NCBI GenBank assembly: GCA_036504095.1
Contig: DASXVS010000080.1
Span: 124,001 to 188,000 of the forward strand
Origin: Armatimonadota bacterium
Lineage (GTDB): Bacteria > Armatimonadota > DTGP01 > JAKQQT01
Direction of reading: 5' to 3'
Length of the DNA stretch: 64,000 nt
Each line of letters opens with the position of its first letter. The stretch's first letter is position 1. The notes under the pieces are model-generated. The model had not been told where the DNA came from, ran no database searches, and saw nothing but the letters and a program-made list of their open reading frames with translations. The position numbers and the translations under genes were made by a program. Below, piece after piece: positions 55,401-63,077 of this stretch.

Positions 55401-55748
55401 GTCCTTAGCCTGATCGACCACCTGCTCCGGATGAATCCGCACTCCGTTCTGGTCCGGGATTTTCCTGTCGCGCAGCCCGATCGTTCCGTCCGCCCACTCC
55501 AGATCGGCGCCGCCGTTGATTTCGGTGGAGCTATGCGGGATGAAGAGGTCGTACTGCAGGGTGTCGCCTTTGCGAAGGGTGACGCTCTTGTGAGAGACCG
55601 GGTAATAAAGATAGAAATTGCCGCCGGTTGATACGTTATTGCCGGCCATCATCAACACGGTCTGCGCGGCGAGGGAGACCGGGGGTTGGTAGGCGGCCAG
55701 GCAAGCGCTCGCCGTCGCTGCCAACACGGTAAGGAGGGGCCATTTCAT
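52401..55748 (-). CDS. secreted GH38 alpha-mannosidase (copy 1, upstream)
   Basis: The 1115-residue paralogue of the downstream gene shares the same architecture. It has a signal peptide (TVLAATASACLAAYQPPVSLAAQ), a beta-rich N-terminal region beginning TVLMMAGNNVSTGGNFYLYY, and the catalytic domain with zinc motif VGHSHIDFQWLWEWPE, nucleophile motif GWEPDTFGHTWSMPE, WWEGPDGTKVLAFDE, GVGDHGGGVTREQI and FNHHHDTLPGSAIHE. Metal and nucleophile residues are conserved. The aglycone-side PAWQW of the other copy is FQWLW here, suggesting different specificity. It adds an Ala/Pro/Lys tail (VAARPAARPAKVAKTK). ATG 55748 with AAGGAA upstream was preferred to GTG 55751. Confidence 0.95.
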   Translation of the reverse strand: MKWPLLTVLAATASACLAAYQPPVSLAAQTVLMMAGNNVSTGGNFYLYYPVSHKSVTLRKGDTLQYDLFIPHSSTEINGGADLEWADGTIGLRDRKIPDQNGVRIHPEQVVDQAKDKWYHRVIKLDSLEGMTVRTWTIAFEGDKPGPYVIFVGAYGIRHADGTWDWAYNGGPAPAPAGDISNVGYSREIVLRAVNRDWVAAGNIDKVVADQMAAFRRDSDITQFQNDVEYVEKFAKSAPDAAGYAKYITAARQALDKVKSSHDMSAEEMNSLLTSGREQLGHTHPLMQAFTGYLVGHSHIDFQWLWEWPESYEVCRATFNTISNLMDEFPGFGYSQSSSALYKATQDYYPDVFKRIQQKVKAGTWDVVGGRVCEGDTNMISEESHARHFLLGQRYFKDAFGKTATVGWEPDTFGHTWSMPEIIKMGGCDTYYFCRGGKDKPLFWWEGPDGTKVLAFDEPASGSWYGGNLTQSTLNEVFPWYDKTGTNSILWIYGVGDHGGGVTREQIQEGRKWQKAPFYPNVKFSTATKFFDAIKKGDLSKVPTIADELNPVFNGCYTTHSDLKRLNRDAENATATAESAATIANLFGQPYPQRTFNENWEGICFNHHHDTLPGSAIHESYVKSREQLSAIVASSRNIAGDSVRYLATFMKRSEGADYNVVAFNGLGWKHSGIVKAPWPYQPDADQWVATAPDGSTVPVTILRGLRPDNPSGEPMAVFEARDVPGFGYRVFGMRRVSGSDRLLDAVTLNQSGVDAYVIENASLKVTVNKRNGLITSVYDSNAKREMIAAGGAGNRLEIWEEKPGGMSAWQLGAYAGHKALDGDAQVKVLNNGPGAVIIEISRDYGKSRITQHVVLRAGADQVETPIWVDWQEFGNGKDPAPLLKMACDVAGDGLKASYEIPFATIQRPANGEECVALKSADLSNAEGGITLVNDSKSGHTAEGNSLRVSLLRASYEPDAMADQREHFINLALFPHTGAYGAAQVKRGFEFNQEFVGARVPPSSNGALPLEKSFVLVVGDNVVSTVLKRSEDDPKAMLVRFYEASGNQSPVTVSSDTTLAATQWVNFVENPLSGISTSAVTNVNLHKYEIRNLLLYRDKPVAARPAARPAKVAKTK

Positions 55749-55923
55749 CACGGTGGGGTTCCTTTCAAGCTAACTGCGGGCGCATCTCTGAAATCGGCGC
55801 TATTACTCGAAAGGATAGCGGCGATTGGCGACGTTGGAAAGTGTGAGGCGCGGACGATTGACAGGTGCGCCGATTGAAGGCGGCCACACCTGGCGCTGCG
55901 CCGTATCTGGTGTAACGAATAAA

Positions 55924-55989
55924 GGGGCCGGGCCTCCCGTCAGGAGGGCCCGGCCCGATTGTGCGCGCTCAATCGCGTGGAGAGCGCAC
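55924..55989 (-). terminator. double hairpin terminator after the RlpA-like gene
   Basis: Read leftward, GTGCGCTCTCC...GAGCGCGCAC (55989-55961) is followed by a very GC-rich stem GGGCCGGGCCCTCC/GGAGGCCCGGCCC (55956-55925) and CTTTATT. The second has the form of an intrinsic terminator. Confidence 0.75.
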
Positions 55990-55993
55990 GGGG

Positions 55994-56434
55994 TTAGCGG
56001 CTGTGGTTCGAACGGGCAAGGACTTCCACCTTCACCCTTCCACGGCCGGCGCCGCGCAGGCCGATGTTGCGTGCCAGCGCCTCTGAACAATCGATGATGC
56101 GGCTGCGCACGAAGGGACCGCGGTCGTTGACGCGGGCCTCTGCGCTGCGTCCCGTGCGCAGGAACGTCACGCGGACGCGTGTACCGAATGGCAGGTGCCT
56201 GCTTGCAATGGTGCTGCGGCTACGGCTCATCGGTTCACCCGATGCCGTGCGTCGACCATAAAAGCCGGGACCGTACCAGGAGGCATTGCCCACCAGCGTT
56301 CTGACCACGCCAGGTCTGCCGGCAGACGTTGCTTGAGGGTGGGGTGTCATTGTCTGCGAAGCGCCGGGGTGCGCTGCATTGGCGGCCGCTACAAGCGCGG
56401 ATACCAGACCGGCTGCTGCTCTGGACAAAGGCAA
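55994..56434 (-). CDS. rlpA: RlpA-like septal-ring lytic transglycosylase family protein
   Basis: RlpA-type proteins carry a double-psi beta-barrel, and some cleave naked glycan strands of peptidoglycan. The motif series is GNASWYGPGFYGRRTASGEPM, TIASRHLPFGTRVRVTFLRTGRSAEARVNDRGPFV, RIIDCSEALARNIGL. The usual Asp-X-Ser near the end is Asp-Cys-Ser. I place the start at a TTG (56434), which gives a clean signal peptide PLSRAAAGLVSALVAAANA with AAGGAG 10 bases upstream. The frame is open to 56758, so a GTG at 56455 or ATG at 56611 is possible. There is no SPOR domain. Confidence 0.85.
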   Translation of the reverse strand: MPLSRAAAGLVSALVAAANAAHPGASQTMTPHPQATSAGRPGVVRTLVGNASWYGPGFYGRRTASGEPMSRSRSTIASRHLPFGTRVRVTFLRTGRSAEARVNDRGPFVRSRIIDCSEALARNIGLRGAGRGRVKVEVLARSNHSR

Positions 56435-56691
56435 ATGCCCACGTCTCCTTTCCACCCCTGATGGGCGACTGGGCGCCACTGACGGCGCGCACCGGGGCGT
56501 ACCGATGCTCTTAGCATGTTGAGGCGTTTCGCCCTCGAAGTCCAGTTCCGGACTGCCTGCAAGGTGCCATTTAGTGGCTCGCCGCGTTCCCGCGCACGCC
56601 ACCTTCCGCATACACCCGCGGTGCCGCCGGGGTTCCTCAAGCGCGAGCAGAACGGCGAAATCGTTGATGGGCCAAAATGCCGGTGACGGCA

Positions 56692-56697
56692 TATACT
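56692..56697 (+). promoter_or_regulatory. possible -10 element of the gamma-glutamyltransferase gene
   Basis: TATACT lies 33 bases before the start codon in the divergent gap; no clear -35 partner at 16-18 bases. Confidence 0.3.
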
Positions 56698-56729
56698 GAC
56701 AATCGAGCGCGTTGGAGGCGCACAAGCTA

Positions 56730-58460
56730 ATGCCCTGGGAATTTACGTGCCGGCCCATCCTGCGTGGGCGAAGAGGAATGGTAACGGCGGGCCATTACCT
56801 GGCCGCAATGGCCGGGTTCTCCATCCTTGCCGACGGCGGAAACGCGATTGACGCCGCCGTTGCGGCGGGCCTGGTCGAGAGCCTCGTCGAACCCCATCAG
56901 AACGGCCTTGGCGGCGAGAATCCGATGATCATCTGGCCGGCCGCCGCCGCATCCCCGGTCGTGCTGAGTGGGCAAGGCTGGGCGCCTACGGCGGCCACGC
57001 TGGACGCATTCCATTCGCTCGGCGTAACATCGATCCCCGGGGACGGCTACCTCGCCGCCTGCGTCCCCGCCGCGGTTTCGACGTACATCACGGCGCTCAT
57101 CGAGTTTGGTACGAGATCTCTGGCGCAGGCGGCCGCCCCGGCGCTGCACTACGCGCGGCACGGATTCGCGGTTACGGGCGGCCTGGCGGAGAACATAACC
57201 GGAATGCTTGCCCGCTTCACCGGAGAATGGCCAACCTCCGCCGCCACCTATCTACGCGACGGTTCTGCCCCCGCCATCGGCGACACGTTCACGAACACCG
57301 CGTGGGCGGACACGCTCGACGCTCTGATCCGGGCCGAGTCCGGGTGCGGTGGTAAGCGCGTATGCGGCCTTCACAAGGCCCACGATTGCTTCTATCGGGG
57401 TGAAGTGGCCGATCGGATCGGCGCCGCCCTGGACTCCGCAGAGAGCATGGACGCTTCAGGCGCCGTCCACCGACCGCTGCTGTGCGTGACGGATTTCGCC
57501 GCGTATGAAACCCGTATCGAGGAGCCGGTCACCCTCGATTTCCACGGCGCCCGCGTGTTCAAATGCGACGCCTGGAGTCAGGGCCCCGTCTTTCTCCAAC
57601 AGCTGGCGCTCCTGCTGGGATACGACCTCGCGGCGTTGGGCCACAACTCCGCGGACTATCTGCACACCATCATTGAATGCGCGAAACTGGCGTTCGCGGA
57701 CCGGGAGCGCTTCTACGGCGACCCGCTCTTCTCGGAAGTGCCGATGGAAACACTTCTAAGCGAGGACTATAACGAGCGGCAACGGGTGTTTATCGACCCC
57801 GAGGCCGCCATCCGCGTTCCGCTGTGGGACACAACGCCCGGTCCCCCGCTGTCGCCCGTCCGCGGGCCAAAGCCGCTCGGCGGAGACACAACGCACGTCG
57901 ATGCCGCGGACGCCGACGGCAACATGGTCTCCCTCACGCCATCCGGCGGGTGGCTGCAGAGTTCGCCAGCCCTGAAAGGGCTGGGCTTCCCGCTCGGCAC
58001 GCGGGCCCAGATGTTCCAGCTTGTGTCGGGACATCCCAACGCGGTGGAACCTCGAAAACGGCCGCGCACCACACTTACACCGTCGATGGCCGCGTTGCCC
58101 GATGGCCGCCGCCTTGCGTTCGGGACCCCAGGCGGTGATGGACAGGACCAGTGGACGCTGCAGTTCCTGCTCAACCATCTGCTCTTCGGAATGGACCTTC
58201 AGGCCGCGCTCGAGGCGCCGACCGTCCACACGCGCCACTTCCCGTCCAGCTTCTATCCGCACGAGGCGCTGACAGGCACGATGGTGGCCGAGAGCCGGAT
58301 TCCTCCCGATGTGCGAAAAGCGCTTCGAAAGAAGGGGCACGACGTCATGACGGTCGGCCCGTGGGAAAACGGCCGCGCCACGGCCATCAGCTGGGACGCC
58401 GGTTCCCTCGCCGCCGGAGCCTCGCCCCGCCACGAAACCGCCTACGCCGCGGGCTGGTGA
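56730..58460 (+). CDS. gamma-glutamyltransferase family protein
   Basis: These Ntn-hydrolases transfer or hydrolyse gamma-glutamyl groups, as in glutathione breakdown, after self-cleavage before a catalytic Thr. The 576-residue product has GGNAIDAAVAAGLVESLVEP, HQNGLGGENPMII, PGDGYLAACVPAA, WSQGPVFLQQLALL, ADRERFYGDP and the cleavage/nucleophile region LGGDTTHVDAADADGNMVSLTPS, then GTPGGDGQDQWTLQFL. There is no signal peptide (starts MPWEFTCRPILRGRRGM), unlike the periplasmic E. coli enzyme. The ATG at 56730 has GGAGG 11 bases upstream. Related acylases share this fold, so the true substrate is uncertain. Confidence 0.93.
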   Translation: MPWEFTCRPILRGRRGMVTAGHYLAAMAGFSILADGGNAIDAAVAAGLVESLVEPHQNGLGGENPMIIWPAAAASPVVLSGQGWAPTAATLDAFHSLGVTSIPGDGYLAACVPAAVSTYITALIEFGTRSLAQAAAPALHYARHGFAVTGGLAENITGMLARFTGEWPTSAATYLRDGSAPAIGDTFTNTAWADTLDALIRAESGCGGKRVCGLHKAHDCFYRGEVADRIGAALDSAESMDASGAVHRPLLCVTDFAAYETRIEEPVTLDFHGARVFKCDAWSQGPVFLQQLALLLGYDLAALGHNSADYLHTIIECAKLAFADRERFYGDPLFSEVPMETLLSEDYNERQRVFIDPEAAIRVPLWDTTPGPPLSPVRGPKPLGGDTTHVDAADADGNMVSLTPSGGWLQSSPALKGLGFPLGTRAQMFQLVSGHPNAVEPRKRPRTTLTPSMAALPDGRRLAFGTPGGDGQDQWTLQFLLNHLLFGMDLQAALEAPTVHTRHFPSSFYPHEALTGTMVAESRIPPDVRKALRKKGHDVMTVGPWENGRATAISWDAGSLAAGASPRHETAYAAGW

Positions 58461-58469
58461 CCAAAGCAG

Positions 58470-58524
58470 ACGGACATGCGGAAATGAGGAAATGGGGCAA
58501 TGATGCCAATCCAGCCATTTCCTC
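58470..58524. repeat. GGAAATGAGGAAATGGGG-type inverted repeat
   Basis: GAGGAAATGG (58486-58495) is mirrored by CCATTTCCTC (58515-58524), with extra GGAAATG words on the left and GTTTGCTCATC on the right. It lies between the gamma-glutamyltransferase and TIGR02757 genes. Confidence 0.6.
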
Positions 58525-58568
58525 GTTTGCTCATCACCTTCTCGTCGGAGGGCTACAATGAACGGAGT

Positions 58569-59351
58569 ATGGACTTCTCCGACATCGAGCAGGCTTACTC
58601 CGACGCGCCATGGGACCTCTGGATCGAGAAAGACCCCGTCTCCTTCGTGCGCCGGTTCGACGATCCGCGCGATCAGGAGATCGCCGGCCTGATCGCCGCG
58701 TCGCTCGCCTATGGACGCATCGGTTCCATCCTGCCCTCCGTGGAGCGGGTTCTGGCGGCGATGGACTGGCAGCCCTGGCGTTTCGTCACGGGATGCGACC
58801 CCGAGTGCGAGGCGCAGCGTTTCGATGACTGCACGCACCGCTTTCACACGCCGCGTTCGGTGGTTGTTACACTGGCGGTGGTTCGACGCGCGCTGGAGCA
58901 CCACGGCAGCCTGCACGCGTTGTTTCTGAGCGGTTATTCAGAGGCCGATAGCGACGTGCGTCCAGGGTTGACCGCGTTCGTCAACGAACTGCGCGGTTTC
59001 GCGCACGACCTGGATGGCGCCGGTTCCTACGGGCTGCGGCACTTTCTGGCATCGCCGGCTGACGGCTCCGCGTGCAAGCGGCTGAACCTGTACCTGCGTT
59101 GGATGGTCCGCAACGAATCGCCCGACGTTGGGGCGTGGCCGGGAATAAGCCCCGCCAAACTGTTGATCCCGGTTGACGTCCACGTCGCCCGCATCGCGAA
59201 ATGTCTCGGCTGGACCACGAGGTTATCCGCCGATATGCGGATGTCTCTTGAGATAACGGACGTCCTGCGCCGCCTGGATCCGGCAGACCCGATTCGCTTC
59301 GATTTTGTGCTCAGCCACCTCGGCATGGACGGCCTGGCACCCGGCACCTGA
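58569..59351 (+). CDS. TIGR02757 (DUF2400) family protein
   Basis: The 260-residue product follows the TIGR02757 pattern: DPVSFVRRFDDPRDQEIAGLIAASLAYGRIGSILPSVERVL, then HRFHTP, GSYGLRHFLASPADGSACKRLNLYLRWMVR, ISPAKLLIPVDVHVARIAKCLGW and RRLDPADPIRFDFVLSHLGM. The GRI..I and KRLNLYLRWMVR parts recall helix-hairpin-helix DNA glycosylases, so a nucleic-acid role is suspected, but the function is not established. The stop codon and last residues (LAPGT) lie in a GGCACCTGATACCTGACACC repeat. The next gene begins 19 bases later. Confidence 0.9.
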   Translation: MDFSDIEQAYSDAPWDLWIEKDPVSFVRRFDDPRDQEIAGLIAASLAYGRIGSILPSVERVLAAMDWQPWRFVTGCDPECEAQRFDDCTHRFHTPRSVVVTLAVVRRALEHHGSLHALFLSGYSEADSDVRPGLTAFVNELRGFAHDLDGAGSYGLRHFLASPADGSACKRLNLYLRWMVRNESPDVGAWPGISPAKLLIPVDVHVARIAKCLGWTTRLSADMRMSLEITDVLRRLDPADPIRFDFVLSHLGMDGLAPGT

Positions 59352-59362
59352 TACCTGACACC
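59333..59362. repeat. GGCACCTGATACCTGACACC repeat overlapping a stop codon
   Basis: CTGGCACCCGGCACCTGATACCTGACACC is the same word family as 989-1081 (in reverse complement GGTGTCAGGTATCAGGTGCC). Its left part encodes the final APGT and TGA of the preceding gene. Confidence 0.6.
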
Positions 59363-59370
59363 GAACCCCG

Positions 59371-62300
59371 ATGATCAAGCTCCTTTCGATACAAGCGAAC
59401 AACTTCAAGCAACTCCAGGACGTCAGCCTCCGGTTCCCCGCCGTGGGGAGCGTACTCATTGAGGGGCGCAACGAAGCCGGCAAGAGCACTCTGTTCGAGG
59501 CCGTGTTCTTCGCTCTGTTCGGCAAGACGCTGCTGTCCGGCACGACGGTCGAGGACCTGGTCGGTTATCAGGCGACCGAGGGTATCGTCATTCTGGAGAT
59601 CGCATCGCCGGGCGGGCGCTTCCTGATCCAGCGCAAGGTGAAGCGGTCGAAGACGCGTGCCACCGCCGAAGCGCGCCTGAAGGTATACAACCCGGACGGT
59701 ACCGAAGGCGAGGAGATTCGCGGGTCATCGGCGGTCAACGACCGCCTTCAGCAGGAACTGAAACTGGATTCCGATGCATTCCTGAACTCCTGTTTCGTGG
59801 AGCAGAAGAAATTGGAGAAGCTGGAGGGCATGACGGCGGCGGACCGCGAGAAGAGCCTCATGCGCCTCCTGAATATGGACCGCATGCTGGATGACGAGCG
59901 AAGCCTGAGGATTACCATCGACGACAGCCGCCGCCTCCAGCGCCTCGAACAGCGGGTGAAACTGGCGGAGGTGATGGCGGAGATCCCCGGCGTTCAGAGG
60001 CGGGGCCGCGAGTGCAAGATGGCGCTGGACATCATCGCCATCAAGGACAATCTCGCTGCGATCAACAAGTGCGACGCCGCGATCGTTGATGCGCAGACAC
60101 GAATCGCCGCCCTCGAAGTGCCCATCAAGGAGCTGGAGGAGCGCGTACGCCGGCTCGAATCGGTGCGGGCCGCGGTCTCCGCTGCCGAGATCATCGGCGT
60201 GCGGCTGGGCGCCATTGAGCAGCAGGCAAGGGACATCGATCGCCTGCGCACTCAGCTCGCCGAAATGGACCGCACCGCGACCGAGGAATTGCCCGCGCTC
60301 CGCGCCAACATGGCGATACTTGGCAGGCTCCGCGGCCGATGGTCGCGCCTGATTGCTCTGGATGCGGAGGCCGGTCGGGCTAAAGCCGACGCCGAAGCCC
60401 TGAAGCGCCGAATCGCCGAGGTCGAGGCCGCGACAAAGGCCGTCTCGGAGATGGAATCGCGCGTCCAAGTTGAACGGGAGCGCATCACCGCGCTGGAGGC
60501 CGAAGAGCGCGAACTGGCGATCGCCGAACGCGCCGCCAACGTGAGGCAGGCGCTTGAGGACTGGCTTGCGGCGGTTTCCGCGCGGGACGGGGTGCAGACG
60601 ATTTCGGCGCAGGCTGCGGAGGCACATACCAATGCAGACGTTACCGAAAGGAGACTTCAGGACGCTGGTCTCGCTGCGGACCTCGCGCGAAGGTCGGTCG
60701 TATCGGCAGAGCGACGTTCCGTGGTTCCTGTGATTTGCGCTGCCATTCTGGCCTGGTTTGCCACCAAGAACCCAGTTCCGCCTGGGCTGTCGTGGGTGAT
60801 GTATGGGTTCTCGGTTGTCTTGGTTCTCATCGGGCTTGCCCTCTATCTGGATCGACGCAGACGTGTCGCCGCACTTCATCGAACACGCCAAGAGGAAACG
60901 GCAGCAGCCGAAGCCCTGCGGGAGGCGCAGAACGCTTACGTTCGGCTCGAGGGGCAGATGGAGAACGCGAGGGCAACTTCCGGGGCGGCGGCGGGGCGTC
61001 TGGAGCAGGCTGTTACCAGGCTGGAGGCCCTGGAAGAGCCCACTCCTTCTTCTTCCGCGGAAGCCGACGCCCGGCTGGATTCGCTGCCCGGGGTTGGTGG
61101 CGATCTCGGCTCCGAGCGCCTTTCGGTCGTTCGCCGCGACCTCGGGCAGGCTCAAGGCGCGATCGAGGAGCAGCTCAAGGCGATCTCGGCCCGGCAGGCG
61201 GAGCTGGCAGCGTCCAACGTTGCCATCTTGAAAGCGACGATGGATCGGCTTGAGACGTGGGTGACCCGCGTGCGCGAAGCGATCATCGCGCCGTGGGCGG
61301 ACGCGGCGCGAGAGCGGGGCGCCGAACTACGCGTCGATCCTCAGGACGACCTCTCGGCCAATCGTGAGGCGACCGCCCTGGCCGAGGCCGGTCTCGCTGA
61401 AAGAATACGCCTCATGGAGCGCAACCTCTCCGAACGTCCCGCCATGGAGCGACGCATTTCACTGATCGAACTCGGTATCGCGAAAGAGCGGGACGAACTG
61501 CTGGCCGCCTGGCCGCCGGTCGCGGCCGTTCACACCGACGCGACGGTTCCTGAGACCGCGGAAACCGCCGGCACCCTTCGGACAGAATTGGCAGACGAGC
61601 TGGACTCGCTCGACGAGGCGGCCACGCGCGCCGAACTCAAATTGCGGCGTGAGGAGCGAAACGCCGCCGAAAATGACCGGACCGTTGCCCAGCGCGAGTC
61701 CGCGTCCGCCGGAATCGAGCTTCGCCGCCGTGCCGACGCGTTGAAATACCCGCCCGACGCACCGCTCACCGCCGGGAATCTCGCCGAGGCGCTGCCCGGA
61801 TGGGACGAGGCCGACCCGGCCGATCGCGCCGCCCTGGACGCCGAATTCGAGGAACTGAAAGAGCTTAACGCCGGCCTGATGGCGCGCCGCGCGGACTTGG
61901 CGTCGGCCCTTGGGCTCGACCCTTCCAAAGAGCGAATGGACCCCGCAGTGGAGCGCGCTCAGCGCGACGACATGGCTCGCGACCAGGCGGTCCGGGAGAA
62001 GGCTATCGCCATCCTGCGAAACGCCCGCGAGCGCATCATGGGCAAAGTGCTACCCTACACGATAGAGCACATGCGCCGCATCCTGCCCGCCCTCACGATG
62101 GAGCGCTACCACGACGCCAAGCTGACTCCCGACTACAAGATCGAGGTCTGGGATGAGCGGGCAAGCATGTGGAAATCGAAGAACATCTTCAGCGGCGGCA
62201 CGCGCGACCAGTTCAGCCTGGCGCTCCGCCTGGCGTTCGCGGTGGCAACGTTGCCCCAGGAAAGGGGCGCCGCTCCCGGGTTCATCTTCCTGGACGAACC

Positions 62301-62523
62301 GCTGAGTTCATTCGACGCCGAACGCTCCGAGGCCCTGATGTACCTGCTGACGAAGGGCGAGATAGCCGAAACGTTCGACCAGATACTGGTCATCTCGCAT
62401 AGCCAGGCGATCGCCGCGGACGAGTTTCAATACCGCCTGAAGATGAACGAAGGGCGGGTGGAGGACGCGCCGGAAGAGATGCGCCCGCTTGCCGCCCAGA
62501 TGGAACTGGCAGCGGAAGGTTGA
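59371..62523 (+). CDS. SMC/SbcC (YhaN)-like ATPase with two transmembrane segments in the coiled-coil region
   Basis: The 1050-residue protein has split ABC-ATPase halves as in Rad50/SbcC. The N-terminus has LLSIQANNFKQLQ, Walker A IEGRNEAGKSTLFEAVFFALFG and a Q-loop region with CFVEQKKLEKL. The C-terminus has signature FSGGTRDQFSLALRLAFA and Walker B FIFLDEPLSSFDAE with a switch HSQAIAADE. The middle is Glu/Arg/Ala-rich coiled coil. At about residues 451-465 and 475-495, where a zinc hook (CxxC) would be in Rad50, there are two hydrophobic segments (VVPVICAAILAW; WVMYGFSVVLVLIGLALYL) followed by DRRRR. This would put the coiled-coil tip in the membrane, as in YhaN-type proteins. A nuclease partner is not encoded nearby. 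Confidence 0.88.
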   Translation: MIKLLSIQANNFKQLQDVSLRFPAVGSVLIEGRNEAGKSTLFEAVFFALFGKTLLSGTTVEDLVGYQATEGIVILEIASPGGRFLIQRKVKRSKTRATAEARLKVYNPDGTEGEEIRGSSAVNDRLQQELKLDSDAFLNSCFVEQKKLEKLEGMTAADREKSLMRLLNMDRMLDDERSLRITIDDSRRLQRLEQRVKLAEVMAEIPGVQRRGRECKMALDIIAIKDNLAAINKCDAAIVDAQTRIAALEVPIKELEERVRRLESVRAAVSAAEIIGVRLGAIEQQARDIDRLRTQLAEMDRTATEELPALRANMAILGRLRGRWSRLIALDAEAGRAKADAEALKRRIAEVEAATKAVSEMESRVQVERERITALEAEERELAIAERAANVRQALEDWLAAVSARDGVQTISAQAAEAHTNADVTERRLQDAGLAADLARRSVVSAERRSVVPVICAAILAWFATKNPVPPGLSWVMYGFSVVLVLIGLALYLDRRRRVAALHRTRQEETAAAEALREAQNAYVRLEGQMENARATSGAAAGRLEQAVTRLEALEEPTPSSSAEADARLDSLPGVGGDLGSERLSVVRRDLGQAQGAIEEQLKAISARQAELAASNVAILKATMDRLETWVTRVREAIIAPWADAARERGAELRVDPQDDLSANREATALAEAGLAERIRLMERNLSERPAMERRISLIELGIAKERDELLAAWPPVAAVHTDATVPETAETAGTLRTELADELDSLDEAATRAELKLRREERNAAENDRTVAQRESASAGIELRRRADALKYPPDAPLTAGNLAEALPGWDEADPADRAALDAEFEELKELNAGLMARRADLASALGLDPSKERMDPAVERAQRDDMARDQAVREKAIAILRNARERIMGKVLPYTIEHMRRILPALTMERYHDAKLTPDYKIEVWDERASMWKSKNIFSGGTRDQFSLALRLAFAVATLPQERGAAPGFIFLDEPLSSFDAERSEALMYLLTKGEIAETFDQILVISHSQAIAADEFQYRLKMNEGRVEDAPEEMRPLAAQMELAAEG

Positions 62524-62536
62524 ATGCCGTGCCCAG

Positions 62537-62586
62537 CCCACCGACTGAAGTCGGCGGCTGATTGGAGCCAAGTCGGCGGACGCCAA
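62537..62586. repeat. ACCGACTGAAGTCGGCGG-type repeat
   Basis: CCGACTGAAGTCGG (62541-62554) is a small palindrome; AAGTCGGCGG recurs at 62570-62579 beside TTGGAGCCAAG. It lies in the 103-base gap between the ATPase gene and the next gene. Confidence 0.55.
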
Positions 62587-62626
62587 CGGGGCGCGGCGCT
62601 GACGATTCATAGAAAGGTGTGAGACG

Positions 62627-63049
62627 ATGCAGATCAAATCGCATTCATCGGTCGCAAGACCGGACACTGCGGCACAGGACGCGGCGCGATACGGCATGCG
62701 CCTGGCCGAAATCGGCGAACACCTGGCTTCCATCCCCGGCGAGGAGATCGCCCGCGCGCGCGTGCTGCTGGCGCAGGCTGGAAACGCGGCGGAGGAGGCA
62801 TCGCGCCTGATGCAGGGGGTGAAACCGCAGAAACTGCGGCTTCACGTGAACGTCGCCAACCAACCCGAGATCCTCTCCGAAGCGGCCCGGTTCCTGCTGG
62901 AAAAGAACGCCGGCGACTCGCCGGTTACGCTGCACCGCGGAGTGGGCCAGCAGAACCTGCCGTTCGGCGTGCAGCCAAGCGCCCGACTCGTGTCTCAGCT
63001 CAGAGCCCTTCTGGGCGACGATGCCGTTTGGACCGAAGTACGGAAGTGA
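62627..63049 (+). CDS. protein with a domain resembling the C-terminus of DNA polymerase III alpha (DnaE)
   Basis: The 140-residue product has a ~65-residue helical N-terminus (YGMRLAEIGEHLASIPGEEIARARVLLAQAG). An alpha/beta segment follows: LRLHVNVANQPEILSEAARFLLEKNAGDSPVTLH, GVQPSARLVSQLRALLGDDAVW. The order strand - L..L..LL..N.GDSPV.LH - V..S..L...L..LLG...VW matches the last ~75 residues of many DnaE polymerases, where it helps bind the rest of the replisome. No polymerase domain is present. It follows the SMC-like ATPase in the same direction, with AAAGGTG before the ATG, suggesting a joint DNA-related role. Confidence 0.65.
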   Translation: MQIKSHSSVARPDTAAQDAARYGMRLAEIGEHLASIPGEEIARARVLLAQAGNAAEEASRLMQGVKPQKLRLHVNVANQPEILSEAARFLLEKNAGDSPVTLHRGVGQQNLPFGVQPSARLVSQLRALLGDDAVWTEVRK

Positions 63050-63077
63050 GCGATGAACGAGGAACGATGAGCGATGA
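63049..63077. repeat. GAACGATGA-family repeat supplying a ribosome-binding site and start
   Basis: GAGCGATGAACGAGGAACGATGAGCGATGACC fills the whole gap between the DnaE-like and GNAT genes. Its GAGGAA unit is placed as the ribosome-binding site, and one of its GATG units is the GNAT start codon. Confidence 0.6.
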
